Source: Flammeovirgaceae bacterium 311
Lineage (GTDB): Bacteria; Bacteroidota; Bacteroidia; Cytophagales; Cyclobacteriaceae
Length of the DNA: 64,000 nucleotides
Assembly (NCBI GenBank): GCA_000597885.1
Contig: CP004371.1
Coordinates: 5,906,001-5,970,000, forward strand
Direction of reading: 5' to 3'
Shown here: in pieces, positions 37,839 through 46,159 of the stretch
Layout: every line of letters begins with the position of its first letter
How positions within the stretch are numbered: position 1 is the first letter of the stretch
Notes under the pieces: model-generated
Told to the model about the DNA's origin: nothing
Database searches by the model: none
What the model saw: the letters and a program-made list of their open reading frames with translations, nothing else
Made by a program: the position numbers and the translations under genes

Positions 37839-37868
37839 AAAGGCGTCGGAGAAGTCCGGCGCCTTTTT
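37839..37868 (+). terminator. Terminator after GH43
   Basis: 12-bp stem AAAGGCGTCGGA / TCCGGCGCCTTT (one G-T pair) with loop GAAG and a T tract. It separates the transketolase-GH115-GH43 group from GH95. Confidence 0.85.
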
Positions 37869-38038
37869 GCTTTTGCTGGTATTTATGCAAGAGGTTACAT
37901 ATGATACCCCTTTTCGGAATAAAAGAGACCCTGTTGCTATCTTGTGCCTATTAACTTTAAGCCTGAATGTTCCTGGCCGTTTGGGGCCAATCTTAGTTAT
38001 TTTGATAACCATTATTATTCATAAGACTGATTGCTTTG

Positions 38039-40375
38039 ATGAATCGAATAAACCAACACTCCTGCTGCTTTATAATAAGCTTGTTAATTTCAATAGTTTC
38101 CATGGGTCATTTATCCGCACAGCAGCCTATGCAGCCGCCGCGGCCGTTAAGCCTATGGTACAACCAGCCTGCTACAGACTGGAATGAGGCCCTGCCAGTA
38201 GGAAATGGCCGTCTTGGGGCAATGGTTTTTGGTCATGTGGCGACTGAACGCCTGCAGCTGAACGAAGAATCGGTGTGGGTAGGGAAGCCGGCCGATTTTG
38301 TAAACCCAAAAGCAAAGGCAGCGCTGCCCCAGGTGCGCCAGTTACTCTTTGCCGGTAAATATGCCGAAGCGGTAGCGCTGGCACAGGAGGCCATGATGGG
38401 CGATAAGCAGGTCTGGAGCACCTACCAGACCCTGGGTGACCTGGCGCTGGAATTCGACACACTGCACCAGGAAGCAACAGATTACCGCCGTAGCCTGGAT
38501 CTGGAAACAGCCATTGCCAGTGTTTCCTATAGATCAGGCGGAATAAATTTTAAGCGTGAAATATTCTCCAGTGCGCCAGACCAGGCGCTGGTGGTAAGGC
38601 TAACAGCCGATAAAGCAAATGTACTTAGCTTTAAGGCCTCATACAGCAGACCCGGTAACAAAGCAGAAATAAAAGCATTTGGCAATGAGCTCATCATGAG
38701 CGAGCATGTTGGCGATGGGGTAGGGGTAAAGATGGTAGCCCGTTTGCAGGTGCTGCATGAGGGTGGAAGTGTGGCGCAATCAGGCAACAGCCTGCAGATC
38801 TCCGGTGCTAATACGGTTACCCTGCTCATTACCGGTGCTACTGATTACAGGGGAGAAAATCCAGAAACACAATCGGCAAACCGCCTGGCAGCAGCTGCAA
38901 AAAAAGACTATACAAGCCTGAAGCAGGATCACCTGGCTGATTATCAGCAGTTCTTTAAACGTGTTGCACTTGATCTGGGAACCTCTCCTGCTGAATACTT
39001 CCCAACAGATAATCGTTTAGCCGCACTTAAGATGGGGAATACTGACCCGGATCTGGTGGAGCTTTACTACCAGTTTGGGCGCTACCTGCTCATCAGCAGC
39101 TCACGCCCCGGTAGCCTGCCCGCCAACCTGCAGGGTATCTGGGCCGATGGCCTCACTCCCCCCTGGAGTGCCGATTACCACATCAACATCAACATACAGA
39201 TGAACTACTGGCCGGCAGAGGTAACCAACCTTTCGGAAATGCACCTGCCTTTCCTGCAGTTTCTGGATAAGATGCGTCCTGATGCCCGCAAAACTGCCAG
39301 AGATATGTATGGAGTGAAAGGAACTGTGGCGCACTTTACCACCGATCCCTGGTTTTTTACAGAACCCTACGGAGAACCACGCTGGGCCATGTGGCCCATG
39401 GGCATGGCCTGGAGTGCCCAGCACCTCTGGGAGCATTACCTGTTTACAGAAGACCGGCAGTACCTTAGGGAGCTGGGGTATCCTGTTATGAAAGAAGCTG
39501 CTGAATTTGCTGTAAACTGGCTGGTGAAACACCCGGAAACAGGGCAGCTGGTGTCGGGACCTTCTATTTCTCCGGAAAATACTTTCAAGACCAAAGAAGG
39601 CGAAGTCGCCACCATGGTGATGGGCCCAACCATGGATCATATGATCATCAGGGATCTTTTAAGCAACACCATTGCTGCCAGCACCATCCTGAAGCAGGAT
39701 GCCAGCTTCCGCCGGCGGATGGAAAAGGTTTTAACCCAATTGCCTCCTACCAGGATAGGCAGCGATGGCCGCATCATGGAATGGACTGAGGAGTTTGAGG
39801 AGAACGAGCCGGGCCACCGCCATATCTCCCACCTGTTTGCGCTGCACCCCGGCCGGCAAATTAACCGGCAGCAAAACCCTGAGCTGATGGAAGCTGCCCG
39901 TAAAACCATCGATTACCGACTGTCGCATGGCGGCGGGCATACCGGCTGGAGCCGTGCCTGGATCATTAATTTCTTTGCCCGCCTGCAGGATGGTGAGACA
40001 GCCTACGAAAACCTGCAGGAGCTCCTGCGCAAATCTACGCTGACGAACCTCTTCGATACCCACCCGCCTTTCCAGATCGATGGTAACTTTGGGGCTACCG
40101 CCGGTATAACTGAAATGCTTCTGCAAAGTCATGCAGGCGAAGTAGAGGTGTTGCCAGCCCTGCCTGCAGCCTGGCCTAAGGGTAGCATCAGCGGTCTGGT
40201 TGCCCGTGGTGGATTTGAGGTGGATATAGAGTGGGATGAAGGCAGGCTGAAACAGGTAAAGGTGCTGTCGAGGCTAGGCAACCCCCTGCAGCTCCGATAC
40301 CAGGATCAGGTGGTAAACCTAAGCACCCAAAAAGGCCTGGTTTATGTGCTGAACGGAGCACTGGAGGTGGAGTGA
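38039..40375 (+). CDS. GH95 alpha-L-fucosidase / alpha-L-galactosidase
   Basis: 778 residues from ATG 38039; a TTG directly upstream is the frame start but less likely. Signal peptide ends IVSMGHLSAQ. Seen: N-terminal domain with WNEALPVGNGRLGAMVFG and LNEESVWVGKP, (alpha/alpha)6 catalytic part with YHININIQMNYWPAE (the two Asn), SPENTF (acid Glu) and QIDGNFGATAG (Asp). Known: GH95 cleaves alpha-1,2-L-fucose, and some members in Bacteroides xylan loci remove L-galactose from complex xylans. In this xylan locus the second role is plausible (inference). It has its own upstream region after a terminator. Confidence 0.93.
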   Translation: MNRINQHSCCFIISLLISIVSMGHLSAQQPMQPPRPLSLWYNQPATDWNEALPVGNGRLGAMVFGHVATERLQLNEESVWVGKPADFVNPKAKAALPQVRQLLFAGKYAEAVALAQEAMMGDKQVWSTYQTLGDLALEFDTLHQEATDYRRSLDLETAIASVSYRSGGINFKREIFSSAPDQALVVRLTADKANVLSFKASYSRPGNKAEIKAFGNELIMSEHVGDGVGVKMVARLQVLHEGGSVAQSGNSLQISGANTVTLLITGATDYRGENPETQSANRLAAAAKKDYTSLKQDHLADYQQFFKRVALDLGTSPAEYFPTDNRLAALKMGNTDPDLVELYYQFGRYLLISSSRPGSLPANLQGIWADGLTPPWSADYHININIQMNYWPAEVTNLSEMHLPFLQFLDKMRPDARKTARDMYGVKGTVAHFTTDPWFFTEPYGEPRWAMWPMGMAWSAQHLWEHYLFTEDRQYLRELGYPVMKEAAEFAVNWLVKHPETGQLVSGPSISPENTFKTKEGEVATMVMGPTMDHMIIRDLLSNTIAASTILKQDASFRRRMEKVLTQLPPTRIGSDGRIMEWTEEFEENEPGHRHISHLFALHPGRQINRQQNPELMEAARKTIDYRLSHGGGHTGWSRAWIINFFARLQDGETAYENLQELLRKSTLTNLFDTHPPFQIDGNFGATAGITEMLLQSHAGEVEVLPALPAAWPKGSISGLVARGGFEVDIEWDEGRLKQVKVLSRLGNPLQLRYQDQVVNLSTQKGLVYVLNGALEVE

Positions 40376-40383
40376 TTTAAAAG

Positions 40384-40417
40384 AAGAACCCCGCTGCCAA
40401 ATGGAAGCGGGGTTCTT
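40384..40417 (+). terminator. Terminator between GH95 and the transporter gene
   Basis: 12-bp perfect stem AAGAACCCCGCT / AGCGGGGTTCTT. It lies between two convergent genes, so it may serve both strands. Confidence 0.8.
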
Positions 40418-40481
40418 AACCAATCATCAATCATCAAAAAATAGTCTTCGGGACAGCAGCTTCTACGCTACTGCCATATTA

Positions 40482-41927
40482 TCAGGCTTTTGCCTTTATT
40501 GTAGGGTCCAGATTTGGATTTTCGGGGATCAGGTCTGATTTCTTTCTCCACAGATCTTCCATTTCTTCAAGCTTTCTGCCTTTGGTTTCAGGTACGTACT
40601 TCCATACGAAGATAATGGTAACCACGCACATGGCGCCATACAGCCAGAAAGGGAAAGCGCCGTGGAAATTCTCATTCAGGTACGGGTTGCCCAGCATCAT
40701 CGGGAAAGTCTGGCTTACTGCAAAGTTTGCCAGCCACTGTGCAAATACGGCGATTGCCAGGGCTTTTGCACGAATCTGGTTAGGGAATATTTCAGAAAGA
40801 AGTACCCATACAACCGGTCCTAATGACAGTGCAAAAGAAGCAATGTAACCCAGGATGAAGAGCAGGATCCATACACCTGTATTTTGTGTGTAGGCAGCAA
40901 AACCTACGGCACTGATACAGATGCCCATGCCCAGTGAACCAATAATCATCAGCGGCTTGCGTCCCCAGCGGTCTACAGTTGCAATGGCTACCACTGTGAA
41001 GACGAGGTTAACGGCACCCACTACGATAGTTTGCAGCATGGCCGCATCTGTGGTGCCACCGCCTAATTGTTTAAAAATTTCCGGAGCATAATAAAGGATT
41101 ACGTTGATACCCGTGATTTGCTGAAACACACTTAGCATGATACCAATAAACAGCACCCAGCCAAAGCCCTGGCCAATCAGCTTTACTTTAGGCGCCAGCG
41201 AATCGCGGTGGAGGGAAGCAGTGATCTCGGCTACAGCGCGTTTTGCATAGTCGGCATTCATGATTTTGGTAAGCACTTCCACGGCTTTTGCTTCTTTGCC
41301 AGCCAGCACCAGCCAGCGGGGGCTGCGGGGTACTACCAGTACCAGGAAGAAGAACAAGCCTGCTGGAATGGCCTCGCTGCCAAACATCCAGCGCCATCCT
41401 GTATTGAGGTTCCACACTTCATCACCCTGCAGGGCAATGTAATAGTTTACAAAATACACAATCAGCATACCGGTAACGATTGCAAGCTGGTTAAAAGAAA
41501 CCAGCCGGCCGCGCAAATGAGCAGGAGCAATTTCGGCTATGTACATAGGCGAAAGCATAGAGGCAATGCCTACACCGATACCACCCACAATACGATAGAT
41601 GATAAAGGTAGTGAAGCTGTCAGGCATGGCAGAGCCAATAGCTGAAATAAAGAAAAGGACTGCTGCAATCAGCAAGCCAGGCTTACGGCCAAAGCGGTCG
41701 GCAATGAGTCCGGCAACAGCTGCACCAATCATACAACCTACCAGCGCACTGGAACCTGCCCAGCCCATTTCGAGGTCGCTTAGTTGAAAGTAGTCCCGCA
41801 GCGATCCGATAGCACCTGATATTACAGCGGTATCGTAGCCAAACAAAAGGCCCCCCAGCGTAGCCACCAGTGTGATGCCTACAATGAAAGGCATATTTTG
41901 CTTTTCTACATCTGTTTGTTGTTTCAT
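40482..41927 (-). CDS. xylE: MFS sugar:H+ symporter (XylE-like)
   Basis: 481 residues with twelve membrane helices and the sugar-porter signatures: GYDTAVISGA, DRFGRKPGLL after helix 2, PRSPRWLV before the central loop, QQITGINVILYYAPEIF in helix 7, DRWGRKPLMI and PETKGRKLEEME. Known: D-xylose, glucose and related sugars are carried across the inner membrane by this group. Xylose is inferred from the neighbouring xylA and xylB. A hairpin separates it from xylA by 66 bp, possibly lowering its expression relative to the enzymes. Confidence 0.9.
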   Translation of the reverse strand: MKQQTDVEKQNMPFIVGITLVATLGGLLFGYDTAVISGAIGSLRDYFQLSDLEMGWAGSSALVGCMIGAAVAGLIADRFGRKPGLLIAAVLFFISAIGSAMPDSFTTFIIYRIVGGIGVGIASMLSPMYIAEIAPAHLRGRLVSFNQLAIVTGMLIVYFVNYYIALQGDEVWNLNTGWRWMFGSEAIPAGLFFFLVLVVPRSPRWLVLAGKEAKAVEVLTKIMNADYAKRAVAEITASLHRDSLAPKVKLIGQGFGWVLFIGIMLSVFQQITGINVILYYAPEIFKQLGGGTTDAAMLQTIVVGAVNLVFTVVAIATVDRWGRKPLMIIGSLGMGICISAVGFAAYTQNTGVWILLFILGYIASFALSLGPVVWVLLSEIFPNQIRAKALAIAVFAQWLANFAVSQTFPMMLGNPYLNENFHGAFPFWLYGAMCVVTIIFVWKYVPETKGRKLEEMEDLWRKKSDLIPENPNLDPTIKAKA

Positions 41928-41963
41928 ATAGATTATTTACTCTGCAAATAAGTTATAAAGAAG

Positions 41964-41998
41964 AATAAGACCATGACGCCTGCTGTCATGGTCTTATT
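41964..41998 (-). terminator. Hairpin between xylA and the transporter gene
   Basis: 14-bp perfect inverted repeat AATAAGACCATGAC / GTCATGGTCTTATT, followed on the minus strand by TTCTTTATAAC. It starts 10 nt after the xylA stop; terminator or partial attenuator. Confidence 0.65.
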
Positions 41999-42007
41999 GC
42001 TTTGGGA

Positions 42008-43339
42008 CTAGATATAGCGATTAATCAAATTCTCCAGATATTCCTGTCTTCCACTGATGGTTGCAGGCTCACCATTTTCAATGGCATAAGCACGCAGGTC
42101 TTCCAGCGAAAGCTGCCCTTCTTCAAAAGCTTTGCCTTTTCCGCTGTCGAAAGAGGCATAACGCTCCTGGCGTATCTTCTTGTAGTCAGATTTCTGCAGG
42201 ATGGCATCAGCAGTAAGCAGCGCTCTCGCGAAAATATCGGCACCCCCTACGTGGGCGTAGAAGAGGTCTTTAGGATCGGTAGAATTTCTTCTGATCTTGG
42301 CATCGAAGTTAACGCCGCCGCCCTGCAGGCCACCGGCCTCAAGAAATACCAGCATGGCTTCTGTTAGTTCATAGATATCGTTCGGGAACTGGTCGGTGTC
42401 CCAGCCGTTCTGATAGTCACCACGGTTGGCATCGATAGATCCTAACAGTCCCTGATCAGCAGCTACCTGCAGCTCGTGCTGGAAGGTATGGCCGGCAAGA
42501 GTGGCATGGTTTACCTCAATATTCAGCTTGAAATCATCCATCAGGTCGTACTGGCGCAGGAAGCCGGCTACCGTAGCAGCATCGTAATCGTACTGGTGCT
42601 TGGTAGGTTCCATAGGCTTAGGCTCAATAAAGAAGGTGCCTTTAAAGCCCTGCTTGCGAGCATAATCTCTGGCAGTATGAAGGAATCGGGCAAAATGCTC
42701 CTGCTCACGCTTCATGTCAGTGTTCAGCAGGGTCATGTAACCTTCGCGGCCACCCCAGAATACGTAATTTTCTCCGCCCAGTGCAATGGTAGCATCCAGG
42801 GCTGCTTTTACCTGGGCAGCGCCATGGGCCAGCACATGAAAATCAGGGTTGGTAGAAGCACCGTTCATATAGCGGGTGTGCGAAAACAGGTTGGCAGTAC
42901 CCCACAGCAGTTTCACGCCACTTTCGGCCTGCTTTTGTTTGGCATACTCCACCATCGCCTGCAGCCTTCTGTCGTTCTCCTTAATGTCGTTGCCATAATC
43001 CACCACATCCACATCATGGAAGCAGTAGTAAGGCATGTTCATTTTGGTGATAAATTCAAAAGCAGCATCCATTTTATCTTTGGCGCGCTCTATCGGGTCT
43101 TTTTTCTCATTCCAGGGATAGTTGTGCGTGGGTGAACCAAAAGGATCTGCGCCATCACCTACAAATGAATGCCAGTAAGCGATAGCAAAGCGAAAGTGGT
43201 CTTTCATGCTTTTGCCAGCTACCATTTTGTTCTCATCGTACCAGCGGTAGGCCAGCGGGTTATCAGACTCCCGGCCTTCGTATTTGATCTGTCCTACTCC
43301 CTTGAAGTATTCTTTATCTCCTAAAACTACTTTTGACAT
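42008..43339 (-). CDS. xylA: Xylose isomerase
   Basis: 443 residues, class II length. Converts D-xylose to D-xylulose in the cytoplasm with two divalent metals. Seen: catalytic His in [40 protein letters not shown], metal ligands in [33 protein letters not shown] and GSIDANRGD. It lies 35 bp after xylB in the same direction; the operon is xylB-xylA-transporter. LacI-type and 12-mer sites are in front of xylB. Confidence 0.98.
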   Translation of the reverse strand: MSKVVLGDKEYFKGVGQIKYEGRESDNPLAYRWYDENKMVAGKSMKDHFRFAIAYWHSFVGDGADPFGSPTHNYPWNEKKDPIERAKDKMDAAFEFITKMNMPYYCFHDVDVVDYGNDIKENDRRLQAMVEYAKQKQAESGVKLLWGTANLFSHTRYMNGASTNPDFHVLAHGAAQVKAALDATIALGGENYVFWGGREGYMTLLNTDMKREQEHFARFLHTARDYARKQGFKGTFFIEPKPMEPTKHQYDYDAATVAGFLRQYDLMDDFKLNIEVNHATLAGHTFQHELQVAADQGLLGSIDANRGDYQNGWDTDQFPNDIYELTEAMLVFLEAGGLQGGGVNFDAKIRRNSTDPKDLFYAHVGGADIFARALLTADAILQKSDYKKIRQERYASFDSGKGKAFEEGQLSLEDLRAYAIENGEPATISGRQEYLENLINRYI

Positions 43340-43374
43340 AATATTCGGGGTTGGTTATGTTGTTAGATAATTTT

Positions 43375-44853
43375 CTACATAAGTTGTTTCTGTAACAGGG
43401 CTTTCCACTCCTGGTACACCGGCTCGTAGGCCTCTGTATTTTTTGGCTCCACCAACTGCAGTGGTTTACTGTTGCTGAAAGCCTCCTGTTCAGAATTGAA
43501 AGTTTTTACGCCTATACCTGCGCCCAGGGCCGCACCAACGCTGCCATCGTTCATATAGAGCTCAACCGGCACGTGCGTGGCATTTACAAAAGCCTCCAGG
43601 AAAAGATCGCTCAGGAAGAGGTTGGCCCTGCCGGCACGAATAAGGGTAGGATTCATCCCGTTTTCACGCATAATATCCAGCCCGTAGCGGAAGGCAAAAG
43701 CAATGCCCTCCTGCACGCCCCTGAACATATGGCTCTGGCTGTGCAGGTTCAGGTCTATATTATGAAAATGGGTGCCTACAATTTTGTTGTTGAGCATACG
43801 CTCTGCTCCGTTGCCAAAGGGCAATACACGCAGACCATCACTGCCAATAGGTACCTGTCCGGCCTGTTTGTTCATCTCTGCATAGCTGATTTCGGAGGCA
43901 AACAGGTTTTTGATCCAGCGGTTAAGAATGCCGGTGCCATTGATGCACAGCAGCACACCCACGCGTTTTTCTTCGCCGCTATAATTTACGTGGGCAAAAG
44001 TGTTTACCCGCGATTGCGGATCATAAATTAGCTGATCGCTCACGCCATAGATCACGCCCGAGGTTCCGGCAGTGGCAGCCACTTCGCCAGGCTGCAGTAC
44101 GTTGAGAGAAAGCGCATTATTGGGCTGATCGCCGGATTTATAGGTTACCGGGATGCCTTCCTTCAGGCCTATCTGATCAGCAATCTCTTTTTTCAGCCTG
44201 CCATGATCAGAAAAAACCGGTCTTACTTCCGGGATCAGCGCCCTATCGAAGCCGTAATAGCCCAGTACATCTTCAGATAGTTTATCCGTTTTGAAGTCCC
44301 AGAAAACCCCTTCAGAAAGGGCCGAAACGCTGGTAGTCACTTCTCCGGTTAGCATCATGGCTACAAAGTCGCCGGGAAGCATGGCCTTATCGATGCGGTT
44401 GTAGAGCTCGGGTTCGTTTTGCTTTACCCAGGCCAGCTTGGAGGCGGTGAAGTTGCCGGGAGAGTTCAGGAGGTGAGAGAGGCTTTTATCTTCGCCAATG
44501 CTTTCGAAGGCTTTGTTACCAATTTCAACAGCACGGCTGTCGCACCAGATAATAGAATTGCGCAACACCTGCTGGTCTTTATCAACCACAACCAGCCCGT
44601 GCATCTGGTAGGCGATGCCAATGGCACCAATATCTTTCGGATCGTATTTGCCAGAGGCATTGGCTTTACGAATGGCTGTTTGTACATGCAGCCACCACAT
44701 ATCTGGAGATTGTTCCGCCCAGCCTGGCTTTGGCGAGAGAATATCGGACTCTTTATCGGGATATTGGGCCGATACCAGACTGGTTTGGGTCTGATCGTCA
44801 ACAACCGATACTTTGATGGAAGAGGTACCTAAATCAATTCCTAATAAGAGCAT
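43375..44853 (-). CDS. xylB: Xylulokinase
   Basis: 492 residues of the FGGY carbohydrate kinase fold. Phosphorylates D-xylulose to D-xylulose 5-phosphate. Seen: GIDLGTSSIKVSVVD at residues 5-19, PGWAEQSPDMWW, IGIAYQMHGLVVVD, and ATP-site AGTSGVIYGV and NGAERMLNNK. First gene of the operon. A perfect LacI-like operator core ends 15 bp before the ATG, and four copies of the 12-mer xylose motif lie within the next 400 bp. The product feeds the transketolase encoded 12 kb away in the same locus. Confidence 0.97.
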   Translation of the reverse strand: MLLLGIDLGTSSIKVSVVDDQTQTSLVSAQYPDKESDILSPKPGWAEQSPDMWWLHVQTAIRKANASGKYDPKDIGAIGIAYQMHGLVVVDKDQQVLRNSIIWCDSRAVEIGNKAFESIGEDKSLSHLLNSPGNFTASKLAWVKQNEPELYNRIDKAMLPGDFVAMMLTGEVTTSVSALSEGVFWDFKTDKLSEDVLGYYGFDRALIPEVRPVFSDHGRLKKEIADQIGLKEGIPVTYKSGDQPNNALSLNVLQPGEVAATAGTSGVIYGVSDQLIYDPQSRVNTFAHVNYSGEEKRVGVLLCINGTGILNRWIKNLFASEISYAEMNKQAGQVPIGSDGLRVLPFGNGAERMLNNKIVGTHFHNIDLNLHSQSHMFRGVQEGIAFAFRYGLDIMRENGMNPTLIRAGRANLFLSDLFLEAFVNATHVPVELYMNDGSVGAALGAGIGVKTFNSEQEAFSNSKPLQLVEPKNTEAYEPVYQEWKALLQKQLM

Positions 44854-44866
44854 GAGCGTATGTTAT

Positions 44867-44880
44867 TGCAAACGTTTGCG
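44867..44880 (-). promoter_or_regulatory. LacI-type operator O4 in front of xylB
   Basis: TGCAAACGTTTGCG with perfect 12-bp palindrome GCAAACGTTTGC (44868-44879). A weaker copy of its core, CAAACGTTGC, lies at 44943-44952. It shares the pattern TGCAAnCGnTTGCA with the sites near the LacI gene. Confidence 0.65.
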
Positions 44881-44918
44881 TTTTGGAAATTAAAAAGAGC
44901 CGTTGGTATATACTATAT

Positions 44919-45257
44919 AAACTATTTTAATGATTTAGCTGACAAACGTTGCCTTACTGCCAGGTTTGTTAAATACAAGCGTAAGCAGGTTTGATAGTTG
45001 TTGTCTGTTTGCATCTTTCAGAATCCCAATGTTTTGTCTTTACCAGGGGTTCCAAATAAGCTGATGCAGGAGCGCTGGTGTTTAAAATAGTTTCAGTTTA
45101 CAAGTTAACTCTTCCGTAAGCGGGTATCTACTACTTTTTCACAGAAAATATAAACTATTTTAATGCAATGCACCGGCTCCTATAATGAGGAGACTGTAAT
45201 GATTTCATTCATAAAATACCTGCAGCCTGCATTAAAAAATTACACCAACTATTTTAA
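44919..45257 (-). promoter_or_regulatory. Four-copy 12-mer motif cluster upstream of xylB
   Basis: Copies of AAACTATTTTAA at 44919-44930 and 45152-45163, the reverse form TTAAAATAGTTT at 45082-45093, and a shortened ACTATTTTAA at 45248-45257. The inner inverted pair (45082, 45152) is spaced exactly 70 bp, as before transketolase. The surrounding intergenic region (44881-45489) has no recognisable gene. Confidence 0.6.
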
Positions 45258-45489
45258 CTAAAACTGCCAGTTTGCAGCCCTTTTGCCCGGGCAGCAGGAA
45301 AAGACCTGCTCCAAACATCAAGTGCTAACCCCTTTTATAGATCGGCTCTTGCACTTCGGAGATTTTATTCCAGAGTAGTATTCCGTGAGCCCTGGTGCCT
45401 GCAAGGCAACTGGCAGCTTATGATTTGTTCAGGATTTATGCCAGTAAAGCCTTATAAAATGGGAGTGAAGCATTTCCGGAGCAACAGCT

Positions 45490-46050
45490 TTATTGCGGAA
45501 TCTGTATATTTTCAGGGATCAGCACCTGATCAATGATATGGATTACTCCATTTCTGGCGGGGATGCTTTGGGTAACTACTCTTGCATTGCCAATCATGAT
45601 GTTGCCGTTTTCCATTCTTAGGTGAAGGTTGGGCCCTCCTAATAAATCTACATTGCCGGCATTTTCAATTTCGTCCTGCATTAATCTTCTGCTCATCATA
45701 TGATGGCCAATGATGGTCTTCAGTTCCTGGCTGTCGCCCATACTCATCAGAGCATCCACTCTTCCCTGTGGCAGTTTATTGAAGGCTTCATTAGAGGGTG
45801 CAAAAATGGTGAATGGACCCACACCTTCTACGGTTTCTACCATGCCGGCGTTTTCAATAAGGCTGGCAAATGTAGAAAGCTCCTCCCTGCTCGCAATTAC
45901 CTGTCTGAGACTACGCGTTTCGTTATCAAGCTCTTCCGTGCCTATCTGTACCTGTTCGGTGTCTGTTGTGCCCTCTTGTGAACGGTTGTCGGAGTTGCAG
46001 GCGCTGAAGCTTAGAATAAGGGCGGGAATAAAAAAAAGCAGCTTTTTCAT
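45490..46050 (-). CDS. Fasciclin-domain lipoprotein
   Basis: 186 residues. Lipobox LSFSAC at residues about 13-18 after MKKLLFFIPALI. One fasciclin (FAS1) domain follows: LSTFASLIENAGMVETVEG, GPFTIFAPSNEAFNKLPQG (H1 motif), and NGVIHIIDQVLIPENI (H2 motif). Known: FAS1 domains mediate adhesion or matrix contacts, and in Bacteroidota are common as short lipoproteins induced by stress. A second fasciclin lipoprotein lies at 60.4 kb. No operon partner. Confidence 0.92.
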   Translation of the reverse strand: MKKLLFFIPALILSFSACNSDNRSQEGTTDTEQVQIGTEELDNETRSLRQVIASREELSTFASLIENAGMVETVEGVGPFTIFAPSNEAFNKLPQGRVDALMSMGDSQELKTIIGHHMMSRRLMQDEIENAGNVDLLGGPNLHLRMENGNIMIGNARVVTQSIPARNGVIHIIDQVLIPENIQIPQ

Positions 46051-46159
46051 AGTAAAGTCTGGTTAAAGCTACACAACTTACTATAGTGCGATTTTGTTAG
46101 TGTTTTACTTTTTGAGGAACGCCTGTTACCGCAGATAGGCATGTTAGCAGCGCATTGTA

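Noticed and set aside
37822-38187. Plus-strand 121-codon frame between GH43 and GH95
   Set aside because: Starts inside the terminator of GH43 and overlaps the signal peptide of GH95 in another frame; composition is not protein-like.
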